Assembly: GCA_905182995.1 (NCBI GenBank)
Contig: CAJJDP010000101.1
Coordinates: 127,099-191,098, forward strand
From: Paramecium octaurelia
Taxonomy: Eukaryota; Ciliophora; Oligohymenophorea; Peniculida; Parameciidae
DNA: 64,000 bases
Direction of reading: 5' to 3'
Made by a program: the position numbers and the translations under genes. This document shows, in pieces, positions 11,504 to 22,824 of this stretch (its first letter is position 1; every line of letters begins with the position of its first letter). The notes below the pieces were generated by a model that saw only the letters and a program-made list of their open reading frames with translations, was not told the origin of the DNA and did not search any database.

Positions 11504-11874
11504 TCAATTTTCGGGTACTATTACATTGATTCCTACATCTAAAGACGACTTCAGCCCTTTGCTGTCATTCTTTTGATTCGAAGGTATAAGAAATGCATTC
11601 TGCCTCATTAATTGTTTTTTCTTGTATGCCTTGAACAACGCTCTTGCTTTCTTCTGTCCAACTGATTGAGGAGTTTCATTGGGTTCCTTCTTTTCGTAGT
11701 ACTTTTTAAAGTATACGTTCGGAAAGGAAACATACCTCATAAGGCTGTCCCTCAGGACCATTTTCCTTTCCTCTTAATTCAAATGTATTAATTTATCATT
11801 TTTTGGCGTTTCTTATTTTGGCAATATTCTAGTCTTTTATTACTCTAAATATAAATCTGTTTTCTTAATTACAT
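11504..11874 (-). CDS. Unknown small basic protein
   Basis: About 112 residues after a 32-nt GT...AG intron near the start. It begins MQLRKQIYIQKTPKNDKLI, continues MVLRDSLMRYVSFPNVYFKK and the Lys-rich helix QKKARALFKAYKKKQLM, and ends DVGINVIVPEN. I see no signal peptide or membrane segment and recognise no family. Splicing joins a first exon with its own ATG to the long exon in frame. An internal ATG (11761) would give an 85-residue alternative. It shares a direction with the next gene downstream (57 bp away). Confidence 0.6.
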
Positions 11875-11999
11875 GCGATAAATTATTATGCACTTAATAT
11901 ATTTAATATTCCTTTTATATCTCAAAAGGCTTTGATAAAACTAGTTCTGAGTATTAAATTAAATCGCATTTCATTCTGAGGAAATACAGATTTTCATAC

Positions 12000-14591
12000 T
12001 CAAATTTATTTAGATAATCTTTCAAAGAATTGGTCTTAAAATAATTATCTACGATAAATTTAATGTTTTTATTAAATGTATGGTCTGATTCTATATTATT
12101 TTACCTAGAAAACGCTTTTGAATAGTGTTGCATTTTCATAACTTTCCTGATTATTTTTTAGAATTTAATCTTAATTCCTGTGTTTTTTATTCTAATACTT
12201 TACCTAGGATAATTTTTCCGTTATACCTTACTCTAAGGATCTAATTTAAAATATAAATTTACGAAAAATAGAATGATCAAAGGGTTTAGAAGGCGAAAAA
12301 TTGACTGGATTTTGAATAACTTAGTCTACATAACAAACTGACCCACGATCACGATCATTGGTAGTTATCGAATTCTTAGACTACTATGCTTACTACTGAG
12401 GTGGTTTGATTTCTGAATCCTCCACATATTAAATGCCATAAAATTGTACAATAGGCACGTCTTCATGATTCTTCATCATAGATGCTATTTCCTATAAAAA
12501 CCATTAATCGAATATGGCATTAAATTAATTTCTAATACGACTTCGATTTCTCAATCCTGGTACTCGCGATTATACTGATTAAAATTAATATGATTTTATG
12601 ACTCTTTCCTTATCAATTACGAAATGAACAATGGGACAATTTTAGATATCATGACCCATGCAATTGCATGATTTACATTTGGTTTTTGAATCTCTTTGGT
12701 GTAAAAGTATTTCATCCTTCATTTAACAAAAGGATTCGTAATCTTACGGATTATCCTTCAATGTATTAAGAAAATCAGTTCTTGTTAGAATTAATAGTTT
12801 AACAAATGACAAAGATTGCAATTGCAACTATGGCTACTGCCCAGTGAGCATCTCTTCCAATCCGAAGAATTACCCTTGGGAATATGTTATCGCTTCAGAA
12901 CGATCAGTAATATTAGCACAAATATTCAAAGTTCCTTAATCAATAAAGCAAAGACAAGGTTCATTATATTCTGGCAATTCACAAGTGATGGTCTATTCTG
13001 GAGTTATGAGTACCGTTTTAAACAATTTGATTAATTTTTATTTAGTATCAACAGAAAAGGTTTGTTGAAATAAATCACACTACTCAATGATTGAGAAATT
13101 AGCCTCATGTATCAATTTATTCTTCAGATTCTCAGATAAGGAAGTTATTAACTTTTCCTCCTCTTCATTTTCTTATTGCAATTGTTGACTCCAATATATT
13201 TTAATGTATTCCCTTATTCTAAGTATACTATTTTATTTAAATACTAATATTGCAATTCAAAACTGATTTTCTTTCTATTCATGAATTTATTAATAATCCG
13301 AATCTTTTGAGCAGTGTTTTCAGTTGATAAACTAATCGAATTTAATATCTCTCCCACTGTATTAACACTGAACGACAATTACACACAGGTAGTGAACATA
13401 AATATGATAGTACAAATCTTCTCCATGGCATCTAAAATACTTTTGTTTATTACTTAAAGGCACAATGTCTCCATATCCTACACTAATCATTGTTACTGTC
13501 GAAAAATAAAAGGCTTCTAAATATTGAGTTTCATAGGGTGCTTCCGATAGATGACGATTGTCCAACCAATTAACCATTCCTACTTCATTGGCATACGAAC
13601 CTATATAATACCAGAGACAACTAAAAATGTGTAGAAAATAAAGAATAGTGAAAATTAATTTGGCTAGATTGACAATTGATGATTGCGTTTTGCTTAAATG
13701 AATGGATTCCTCCATATTCCGAACTACTTTAGCAAAGTAATGGTATTGAGTGATGAAGAGTATTAATGAAATGTTGAGCCAGCGATTTCGAATGAAGTAG
13801 TCATTAAAAAAGGCACACAATAAAACTATTAATGAAATACCATCTATCAATAAGCCTTACTTTAAATAATTATTGAAAATTAAGGATCTATCTATAATTG
13901 GTTATCCATATTCATAGTAGACTGTGTTCATTTTCATAAGGTAATCTATAATCAGAAATAAATAAAATGGAACAGTTAACCAAATAGATTAGAAATACAT
14001 AATCGAATTATTGAAAGCCAATTCTAATGGAATCATTATAAAAAAGTAAATTAATACCATACACAAGCAGAGATCCCAAATAATTTTGGACACTGATTGA
14101 GGATAAATTATTGGTAACATTTTCAATAGACCAGTCAAAGGATTATAGCATGATATTGAATTTTAATGACTCTTTCTTCTTCGATCCTTCTTTTTTATCT
14201 ACCCCAATTTCTCTACTTCCCCACTTGCTTTATCACCAACAATTTAAAAATGAATACTTTTAAAGAATAATTTATGTCTTCTACTTACTGATAATTTGGT
14301 GAGGAATCTTTTTACGAAATAATAAACCCTAATTGTGAATTTTCTATTTTCTTTTTTCGTATTTTCTGATTCCTTGGTTTACATTTCTTGATGAGGTAAG
14401 AACTCATGAAAGTCTTGAATTTGAGTCAAAATGTTTTAACTCAAACTTTCAGGCAGACTATGTCTCTGAGGTTGAGAATCACAAAAATCATATTTAATTT
14501 CCACAAATTCTACACTCTCCTCCAAATTAGGTTCCTTATAGTCATCCATATTTTCCTCGGTGGATAATATTAATTGAGGTTTTTCCTGCAT
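12000..14591 (-). CDS. Cyclic-nucleotide-type (EAG/CNG-like) K+ channel with a CCHC zinc knuckle
   Basis: About 847 residues. A polar N-terminus is followed by six membrane segments and a pore with the K+ selectivity filter SVGYGDIVP. S6 (CTIIFMFTTCVQLSFSV) is completed only by removing a 22-nt intron (13432-13453). A second intron of 26 nt (13219-13244) restores the C-linker (REYIKIYWSQQLQQENEEEE). A cyclic-nucleotide-binding-like beta domain follows. Just after it is C-x2-C-x4-H-x4-C (CKSCNCMGHDIQNCPIVHF, about 12635-12677), a perfect zinc-knuckle spacing and unusual for a channel. The Gln-rich tail has no domain. Channels of this family carry K+ across the plasma or ciliary membrane and shape swimming behaviour in Paramecium. 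Whether nucleotide binds cannot be told. It is paralogous to 56378-59494. Confidence 0.9.
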
Positions 14592-14638
14592 TATATTATG
14601 TTTGTAAAATTATATATAAATTTATATTTTTTTAACGA
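14592..14638. promoter_or_regulatory. 47-bp head-to-head promoter region
   Basis: These 47 bases separate the start codons of the K+ channel (minus) and the zinc/coiled-coil gene (plus), so both 5' untranslated regions and promoters must fit here or overlap coding sequence. It is nearly pure A/T with TATA-like stretches on both strands. No specific factor site can be named. Confidence 0.6.
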
Positions 14639-15645
14639 ATGCAAAAAAGAGACAAATCTCCAATCATCCATGTTAATCTTATGAAGGAAAACATTCATAG
14701 CAAACCTAATTCCCTCAATAAAAGTAGCATTTCTAGCAAGGCAAATCTCAACTTGGTCAAAGTACTAGCAACTAGAAGATCTGATATGAATTCCCTTTGG
14801 GAACCTCCTGAAGATTCTAAATAATAACACTCAAATAGATTCGATAATTATTTTCAGAGACATTCCACTAAGAGATCTAATGCTTAAACATCTAGAGAGA
14901 GGGAAAGAGATTTTTCAGACTCGCCTAAACAATCTCCATCACATTATTAATGTGCTAAGCATTTCAATAAAGCATAGTAAAGAAAGAGAACTGCATAGTT
15001 CATCTGTTGTTTCCCTAAATGTGATACTCACTTGTTGTGCAGAGAATGTAAATATAAAATATTCCAATGTAAACATGACTAAATTGTTAAATTGACTGAA
15101 TTTATTGAATAACCAATCTTAATATTTCTAAAAGCAGATAATTCAAAAAATGAACTCGTGGGAAACCTAATATTATAATAAATGCAATTATTTCATGTAA
15201 TCAAATGTTCTTTATCTAGAAAGTCAAATATCAAGCAGAATAATCGAAACAATAGTTATAGGAGTACTTAGAGAATATATAGGATCAGCTTAAAATGAAA
15301 TGCCAGGTTATATAAGCTGAATTCAATGAGAAAGTTGATGTAATTTATAATTTTATTATCTTGAAGTTCCAATTAAAATAAATCAGAAATGATATTGATT
15401 AACTAGTTTAAACCAGTTTAGTCTACAAAGATGATTTCGAAAACAGACTGAATGAAAAAGATGATTTCATAGAGTCAGTAAAACTATTCAAATAGTAAAG
15501 TGAAGATCCCTATGATTAGGTAATGAATTAAGTAAATCAATTATAACAAAATCTAAATAAAATTCCTTAATTAAATTCCACTGTTTTAGAATTGAAAACC
15601 GATATCACTATCAAAGAGTTTAATTTTAATAAATTGATAACTTGA
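14639..15645 (+). CDS. B-box-like zinc-binding coiled-coil protein
   Basis: About 327 residues with one 23-nt intron (15197-15219). The first 95 residues are basic and Ser-rich (KPNSLNKSSISSKANLNL). Next comes a Cys/His cluster: C-x2-H in QCAKHF, then ICCFPKCDTHLLCRECKY and FQCKHD, the ligand order of B-box or related treble-clef zinc domains. The rest is coiled coil (LEYLENIQDQLKMK, then LVYKDDFENRLNEKDDF). In ciliates this domain order is frequent and usually uncharacterised. In other eukaryotes B-box plus coiled coil occurs in TRIM-like proteins, though no RING is present here. I infer a protein-interaction scaffold. The stop is 32 bp from the convergent WDR43-like gene. Confidence 0.75.
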
Positions 15646-15677
15646 TTGACTTATATAAATATATATAACATAATTAA

Positions 15678-17324
15678 TCAAAATTTTATATCTTCCTCAT
15701 CATATGCTTCATCCTCAATATCTTCATAAGCCTTTTATCTGAGTTCTTATTTATGCTATTAAACATATGATATTAATTATTTACCTTAATATAAGCCTAA
15801 TTGAAATCATCTTCAACTTAGCCAGCCTAATCTTCATCCTACTTAGGTTCAACCATCCGTTTTTCAGCGAGAGTTCCTTAAATGATAGTAACATCATTCT
15901 GTTATTCTTCATAAATAGTATGTTATTGTTTTCTATAATCTTTATCTTGCTTTGGTTTCTGAGTCAACTTATTAAATTGTATCTTTGAACAGATAGCCTC
16001 TAATTTATTAATTGATTTTGTTCTCTCTTCCAATAGATAATACAATTTCGAGAAATCTCCAACTCCTCTCTTCACTATTGCTTTTATCCAATCCAAATAC
16101 TTCTTTGTTTATTCTGGATAGCTTATCAATTTGTCTACAATGAAATGCTACAGCTCTTATAATTGTTCAAGTTGCAAACTATTCACAGATTCTGTAATAC
16201 CACTTTGAAGAGTTCTCTCTAAAGCATATTCTAAATACGCCTTGTCCTTTGCAATCAGCGATTATTTAAGCACATTAATCAAATTTTATTCGCTGGTAAT
16301 CCTTTTTGGCTCATTTTTATCTTCTTTCGCAATGGATGGTTGATTATTAAAGTAAGCAAAATCATAAAAAGCAATTGGAATAGGATTTTATTGTTACTTA
16401 TTTTGCTATTGTTCTAGTTATTTTGATTATTGCAATTCATTGAATCTTAATAGTTATTCTTATTAGTATAAGGATTTGAACTTCTAACTTTCAATATTGT
16501 TTATCTATTTTAACTTAGGATTGCTTATATTATCGTATACAATCAATAATCTTTCTCCTTACAAAACAGATTATAAATTATTTATCTTCACGTCATATTA
16601 CTTATTCAATTCTTTTTCAAAAACATACCCTGTGATGCTATCTTGGTTCCAAAATAGAACTGTTGTTTTCTTAGCCATATAAAATAGTTCATAATTTTCA
16701 TAGATTCCAATTTCAATAGTTAATATTGCTTCTGAACTCTCTCCTAATTTGAATATCTTCAGCAAACCTTCCTTGCCTAAGACAGAGAAATAATCCCTTG
16801 ATAAGTTATTTGTCTTGACTATCAAAGGTCCCTATTGATTGATCTTATACTTTGTTTCTATCACCTATATTACAATAATCTTGTACATCATTTTCTAAGT
16901 TAATCAGGACTATCTTTTAGCCAAACTGAACCAAGACATGGGAACTCTAAAGAAACAACGTACCCTCCTTAATGTGATTAGAGAATTATCGAGAGTATAA
17001 ACATTAAAATGTTTTGATGTTGGTTTGTTTTAGTAAACCATCTGAACCCAAAGATAAGAGCATTCCATCTTTAACTATTCCATTTAAAAATTAACTAGAA
17101 TGCACTTAGAATGATTCATTCTTGTAATACAATTTTCCTTATTTGTCTCCCACAAGTAAATCATTCTCAAAGTAATCAATAAATGAAATTTCAGCATCTC
17201 TGAAGTTGATTTACTTCTGTTTAAAATTCTCCAAATCAATTATATTGATCAATGTTCTAAAACTTTAAATTAGTAAGAATTTCTAGCAAGAGGACAGTTT
17301 AATGATTTCTTTTTCAATTTCCAT
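15678..17324 (-). CDS. WDR43/UTP5-like U3 snoRNP component
   Basis: About 520-530 residues. The N-terminal two thirds has WD-like beta repeats (SFIDYFENDLLVGDKQGKLY; DGMLLSLGSDGLLKQTN). The C-terminal part matches the Utp12 domain of UTP5/WDR43: KLISYPEQTKKYLDWIKAIV and DFSKLYYLLEERTKSINKL correspond to the family's RAEYLLRWIK and LYQLLESR blocks. It ends in an acidic tail (YEDIEDEAYDEEDIKF), reached after a 29-nt intron. UTP5 acts in the nucleolus in the t-UTP/UTP-A complex, needed for early pre-18S rRNA processing. The WD repeats are divergent, so the assignment rests mainly on the Utp12 part. Other Utp12-domain proteins (UTP4, UTP12, UTP13) are possible but usually longer. Confidence 0.7.
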
Positions 17325-17351
17325 TAATTAATTTATGATAAAATAAAATAA

Positions 17352-17507
17352 TCAACTTTTAAGTGCAAAGCCTTTATCCTTCATGCATGAAGTGTGTTAG
17401 GCTATCTCATTGATGCAGTTGCTTTCGCCGTTTTTAAAGATGCATTTATCCCTCTGAATTCTAGTCTAATCGCAGATAGATGGTTGTTTTGAGTATGATG
17501 AGCCCAT
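17352..17507 (-). CDS. Twin-CX9C mitochondrial intermembrane-space protein, 51 residues
   Basis: A single exon, MGSSYSKQPSICDQTRIQRD onward. The four cysteines sit at 12, 22, 31 and 41: C-x9-C, an eight-residue loop, C-x9-C. This is the CHCH/twin-CX9C hairpin imported by Mia40-type oxidation and found in COX17, COX19, CMC1 and small respiratory-complex subunits. There are no other cysteines. The Lys-rich tail (MKDKGFALKS) resembles no specific member enough to choose, and the Cys-Cys pair typical of COX17 is missing. It lies 34 bp head-to-head from the coiled-coil gene and 27 bp from the start of the WDR43-like gene. It is too short for most gene finders and is likely to have been missed. Confidence 0.8.
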
Positions 17508-17541
17508 ATTATTTTTATTATTTATATTAATTATTTAATTT
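17508..17541. promoter_or_regulatory. 34-bp head-to-head promoter region
   Basis: Only 34 A/T bases separate the ATG of the twin-CX9C gene (minus) from the ATG of the coiled-coil gene (plus). If both starts are right, this is one of the tightest bidirectional promoters in the window, and each gene's upstream elements probably lie within the other's transcript. Confidence 0.55.
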
Positions 17542-19311
17542 ATGTTTACACTTTAAATAACGGATTGTAGATTTATTGATGATGTGGATCAAATATGCAA
17601 ATTTGATGAAGCTCGAAATTTATGTTTGAAAAGAAGAAGTGAAATTGATACCGTTAGTACGAATCTTAATATGCAAATCAAAAATTATATTGATGGAGAA
17701 GTACTAATCATGCTTTAACTTAGGATTAATATCTGAGAGAGGTCTAGGTGAAGGGCGAACAATTGAATTAATCCGTTATGGAGGGGATAAAAATATTAGA
17801 AGTAAAAAAGTGAGTTATGTTTAGCAATTAAAAGTGCCAACCCACATAGATTTAGAATTGAATTCTGCTTAAAAAGAATTTAAAAACATAGAATTAAAAT
17901 TGAAATAAACTGAAGAATAAAAGAAATGGGCTGAGCAAGAGACTATAAAATAAAAAGCAAAACTAATAAAATTAATTGAAGAAATTTAACTTTCTATACT
18001 AAGTAATATAAATGATATCAAAAGATAAACTTGATGTTCCTGAACCAGATAATAAGACTGGGATAATTTTTAACTGGGTTATAGGCTGTTTATTGAAGAA
18101 GAAGAAAGGACCAATATAACTTGCAGAAGAACTTAAATTAAAAGTTGAAAAAATTCAATTATAGCCTGAATCTATTATAAATTAGCCAGCTCCACCTTAG
18201 AGCACAGGAATATTTGCTTGCGGAGGTAGAAAACCTCTTTCTAGTTCAAGGCCAATAAAGAGAGTGGCCTTATCAGAGGAGGAATCAAAAATGTATGAAA
18301 ACTTATTTGCTTGGAAAGCGATTAAATAGCACATTTTTCATCAAGATTTCAAATTTTAAGAGAAAGTGCAATAATTCACATAAGAATATGACAAATTAGA
18401 ATCTTTTTAAATTATGTTGGTAGATGAATTGGTCTCAGAGAAAAAGGAAGTAATAAAAGGAATATATGATATTGATATCAAAGATCAAGCAAGAATTATT
18501 ATTGAAATAAATGAGATAGTTTTATTTTTATTGAAAGAGAACTAGAATTTGAAAGAATAATAAGAAAAAGAGAAGGAATTCGAATAATTAGATTAAGGAA
18601 TTAGATAGAAGGAAGTAGAGATAGAGATTATGTAGAAAGAAAAATCGTATCATGCTGCAAAAGAAAAAAGAATATCAAGTTTGAAAAGTACAATGTCTTT
18701 GCTTTCTGCAACAAGTTAAAAAGTTGCAGATTTCTGTAAAGAAAAAATGGTCTCAAATGATTAAATTATTGCCTAAATCGAAGTAATAAAATCTCAAGGA
18801 TTATCAAAAGAATTGAAAGTGTTCTAAGATGTTGAGGATATATATAGAAGAAAAAGATAATCATATGAAGAATAGTTGCTGAGTTAGCAGTAGAAGGAAG
18901 AGGAAAGAAGAGCACAGGAAGAAGCTGAAAGGAAAGAAAAGGAAGGAGAAGATCATAAGCAAAAAGCTATTCCAGACTCAAATGATTTAGATAGGTCAAA
19001 TTAATAACATCAAGAAGTAACATCATTTATATTTTAAGGAAGATAACATTTAAGCACAAGAAGACAAAGATGAAGTTGAGGATTCTGATTATGTAGACTC
19101 TGATGAGAGTGATCAAGATGGAGAAAAGTAAGATTGGATTGTAATTAATATAAATAATAATTAGGTCCTTGCTGATGATCCTTAAACTAAGCACATTTAA
19201 AAGACTTTGTTCCCTGATAAAGTAAAAACAGCAGAAAATAAAAATCTTGTTAAACAAAAAAACTAAGGGGAATCTTTAAAAATCTTAATGTAAAAAAGAA
19301 AGAAGAATTGA
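17542..19311 (+). CDS. Coiled-coil protein with acidic C-terminus
   Basis: About 559 residues if four introns are removed: two of 23 nt near the 5' end and two of 22 nt. The first exons read MFTLQITDCRFIDDVDQICK and RNLCLKRRSEIDTV. A short GIFACGGRKPLSSSRP block is the only non-helical part, then long coiled coils (KEFEQLDQGIRQKEVEIEIM; EEERRAQEEAERKEKEGED). The tail is strongly acidic (DEVEDSDYVDSDESDQDG) and ends basic. The third intron (22 nt, about 18012-18033) joins what would otherwise be two ORFs; the alternative is two overlapping genes. No family is recognised. The composition suggests a cytoskeletal or basal-body component, which is inference only. Confidence 0.65.
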
Positions 19312-19394
19312 ATATTTATATAAACAAAAATTTATATTTCAAGAATATAAAAGTGACGTAATAATGGAATTTTTATTTACATTATTAATTATTT

Positions 19395-20511
19395 ATGAAG
19401 AGATATACTAATACAGAAGATTCAGCAGAGGATTTAACTACTTACTGGGGTAGACTCAAGCATTTTCAAAATATCATAAGTCCTGCGTAATGGCTTAGTA
19501 TTATCATAGCAATATTTTTTATTCTCCTGAACAATTAAGTGAATACGGAAAGATTTTAGAAAGCGTTGACAAAGATCCTTCAATCAGGACTAAATACACA
19601 GATTAATAATTGTGGAAAATGAGATATGTTGTGGATTCAAACATTCACCCTTAATTGAAAGAACCTGTAAATATTCTTTTCAGAACTTCAACATTTGTTC
19701 CTGTAAATGTTCCTTTAGCATTTGGATTAGCTGTATTACCCCCAACAGTAATTCTTCTTTTCATTCATAGCCTATCAACCAATTACTAGCTCAATCTGCT
19801 AATCAAACTTATAACTTTATGTTTAATTATTGTAATAGAAATGCATCTAATGTATTTTCCAATGAAATGTTAGCATGTAAAATCTAATCCTATCCTTAGT
19901 CTCCTATGGTGGAGCAGTATCATCAGCTGTAGTTGGAAGTTTAGGAACATCTTGGCTCTTCAAGAAACTAAATGCACCTGCACTTCTCATTAGAGTAAAT
20001 ATATCGCTCATTCAATTTAAAGGCCTGTCCCTTATTTGGTGTTCTGATTGCTAACACATTCAATCTTTTTTTCGCAAGATATCCTGATTTTTAAAAGGGA
20101 ATTCAAGTTTTCGATGATGAAACCTAAGAACCCTTACCAGGATTATCTAAAGAGGCTGGTAAATTCATCAGTTACTATTTTTTTAAGCAAAAATTGCATT
20201 CTTTAGAACACTTGTTACTAGATATATATTGCCATTGCCCATGTTTATTCCACCCATTGTCATTTACTATATGAAATAAGCAAAATGTTATCCTTAAGGG
20301 AGAGCAATAGGCTTAGCACTCGACTTAAGTATTTTCATTATAGTAACTAGGTTTGTCCGGATTTTTCTTATATTGTGGTCTTTCTGTTGGAATAGGAATA
20401 TTCCCATAATATTTAAAGGTTAATCCAACCGATCTGGAATCATAATATTAGAATTTAACAAATAGCAAAGGAAATAAGATTAAGACTATCGTTTTTAATA
20501 AAGGATTATGA
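19395..20511 (+). CDS. Sideroflexin, mitochondrial inner-membrane carrier
   Basis: About 320 residues with several 23-29-nt introns. The first splice joins YWGRLKHFQNIISPA to NIFYSPEQLSEYGKIL, matching the family's GRLxHF...P opening. Then come LWKMRYVVDSNIHPQLKEP and ILFRTSTFVPVNVPLAFG (family: HPDTxEKIxxPFRMSxxVP), an NQTYNFMFNYCNRNAS block (family: NQSFNAxVNYxNRN), SYGGAVSSAVVGSLGTSWL and the C-terminal IVFNKGL. Sideroflexins have about five membrane spans in the inner mitochondrial membrane. SFXN1 and SFXN3 carry serine for one-carbon metabolism, and others are linked to iron and haem. Which substrate applies here cannot be told. The start chosen is the ATG in frame with the GRLKHF exon. 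Confidence 0.93.
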
Positions 20512-20829
20512 AAATTGTATAAAATTAAATAAGAAATTCATTATTAAAATTTTTAATAAATTAAATAGAATACTTAAGGTTCTTATTAATTGTGTCTCTA
20601 TATAAGGTTATGCATATTTATCTTTTATTAATGAATTTCATCTATTTCAATAATTTTAAATAATATGAAATTATATTTCCTCTCATATATAATGTATTTT
20701 TCTCTAACAAAATTTGATATTAATAAGATAATGGAAAAAATATAAAACAGAAAGATTAGTAATATTTATTAATATGCTTCAACTTAATAAAATTTTAAAC
20801 AGATTTTGAACAATAAAAATATGAAATTT
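20512..20829. other. AT-rich spacer between convergent genes
   Basis: 318 bases between the sideroflexin stop and the GTPase-gene stop. It is longer than other tail-to-tail gaps here (5-32 bp), with no frame or motif that I can support on either strand. Confidence 0.5.
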
Positions 20830-22824
20830 TCAAAATCTTTAGTATGGTTTATCCTAGAACTACTATGTTTTGATACTTAACAATGTTTAAGAAATTAACA
20901 GCTTTTTGTCTTTGATATCTTTCCTGATCTTTTAACTAACTTTCATTTCTTCCTAAGTCTAAAATTCCTAAAAAGCTTCCCTATATTCTGGATATAATCT
21001 TAATATAAAATCATAAGCTTCTTCGTCCTAAATATCAACTGTGTATAACGCTGAAGACAATAAAGTTTCAAAACATTTTTTCATCTAAATTAGAGTTATT
21101 TTAATATCTTCCTAAATTTCAAGCAAAGCTTTTTATAGATTAGCAAGAATTTGGTTAAGCTTTTCAAATTGAGATTTAGCATTTTCATTCTCTCTTTAAA
21201 GAGATTAATTTATTCTTTTTATTTATTCAGTTGTAAAACTCCATCTATATTTTTCATTTATATGTTTATCTAATAAACAACTACAGGATTAACAAATCAT
21301 TTAATTTTTAATTTGGATCATTTAAATGCAATTTGCTAAGTGTTCATTTTTAACATGACAGATTTCACAACATGTTTTATTACATTTTAAACAATTTGTA
21401 AAGTACATTCCTTCATTAGGGTGAAATTCTCGTTTACATTCAGTTATGAATTCATAAAATTCAAAGTTTGATGACTCTTCAATCCTACTTTAATATATTT
21501 ATATTTTCCTTATATTATCGTTTATTTTATTTTTATTTGCTATCAAATTCTTTAATTTCAGATGAATTTAATCTCTTTCTTGCTTTAATATTTTTCTTTG
21601 TGCAATTACTTCAACACTATCTTAAAGGTCAAATCCCATGCTATTCTTGACTCTTTAAGTTATGAATAAATAATTTTCCACATTTTTTTTAATTTGAATT
21701 TTTTCAATAAATCCTAGTTTTTTAACCTAAAAAACTGAATTTTGAAATTAATAATATTATTAGTAAATATTCTCCTATTATTAATTGAGTTAAACCTAAG
21801 TTTTAAATGTAGGGTCATCAAACTAATTAGATTTTTCATGTTCTTATTGTTAATTTTCATGAATAAATTACAATTATTGCTCAGTTAATGAATAGAAAAT
21901 AGAGTTGGGACTCTCAAAATTTAAAGTATTGGCTGCTGTGAAATCTGAAAATGAAAGACAATGTTGTGCATATCTGCTCATTTACTTTCCAAATAATTTT
22001 AGGATACTCAACATAGAAGTTTACAGAAGTGTTAATTTATTATCAATAATTTCATATTGAGTTGATGATTATGAAATTATTAATACAGCATGAAGATTTT
22101 GATTATTCTTAAAGAGATTCTACTCAAGGTATTTTCCAATATCATCTACTATCTTTTGATCTTTTTCTAAGCCTTCAGTATCACCTAGGCCTGGGGTATC
22201 GATTAAATTGAATATATAGTTTTCATATATAATTTAATAGGATTGAACATTTTAAGTGTGAGATTTTACATCTTTGCTATTAGGCTTATCAATATAAAAT
22301 CTTGAATGAAAATTTTCATAACTCTTATGTGTGTTGAATCCTTTTAGATAAGTAATAAAGCTATTGATAAAAGTAGTTTTCCCTTATCCAGTTATCCCAA
22401 CAATTAATATATTTCTTATATGGTAGTCCTTGTCCTCAAATCTTATCATGTCACTTTCGATTTTATTAGTCTTTAAATACTCTGAAATGTAATCCTGAGT
22501 GATCAGTTTTTCTTCTTCAAACTTTGCCTCATATTCTTTTTATTTCTTCAAAAAATAATTATTGAGTATTAAATGTTCAGCTTCATTACAACGTCTTCCA
22601 ACCTTGCTTTCTTTGTCTAACCCATAGGCAGAGATAAGATCTTCCATTGAAGTTATTTTAAATTATTTCAAACAAGATTACCATCTATCCCTTCTCTTTT
22701 TATCATTTATATAATTTAAAAATTCTGCTTCTAACTCTTAAATTCCACTCAAATTGACTGTTTAAATTTAGTTTGTGACATAAATATCTTCGCTTGTGTT
22801 TTATTGCCCTTGTTAGTTTCCCAT
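20830..22824 (-). CDS. P-loop GTPase (AIG1/septin-like) fused to a Cys/His-rich zinc region
   Basis: A single exon of 664 residues. The G domain is clear: G1 NILIVGITGQGKTTFIN and G3 NLIDTPGLGDTEGLEKDQ, the DTPGxxDT form typical of TRAFAC GTPases such as AIG1/GIMAP and septins. The Gln in the P-loop is a TAA codon, direct proof of the ciliate code. Downstream, after a coiled-coil stretch, is a dense Cys/His cluster (TNCLKCNKTCCEICHVKN, then ICQSCSCLLDKH), likely zinc-binding, and a second coiled coil. The N-terminus MGNQQGQQ fits N-myristoylation, so membrane attachment is plausible. A G4 motif is not obvious. Function is unknown. I infer a membrane-associated, oligomerising GTPase specific to ciliates. 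Confidence 0.8.

Noticed and set aside
12635-12677. CCHC knuckle as a trace of an inserted retroelement gag
   Set aside because: It lies in frame in the middle of intact channel sequence and recurs at the same place in a paralogue, with no other element parts around.
14639-15095. Two separate short genes ending at TAA/TAG codons
   Set aside because: TAA and TAG are Gln here; the frame continues through the zinc cluster and coiled coil to TGA 15645.
17680-18034. Frame reading MEKYQSCFNLGLISERG through the first intron region
   Set aside because: Chance frame: two standard 23-nt introns give a longer protein with its own upstream ATG in one consistent frame.
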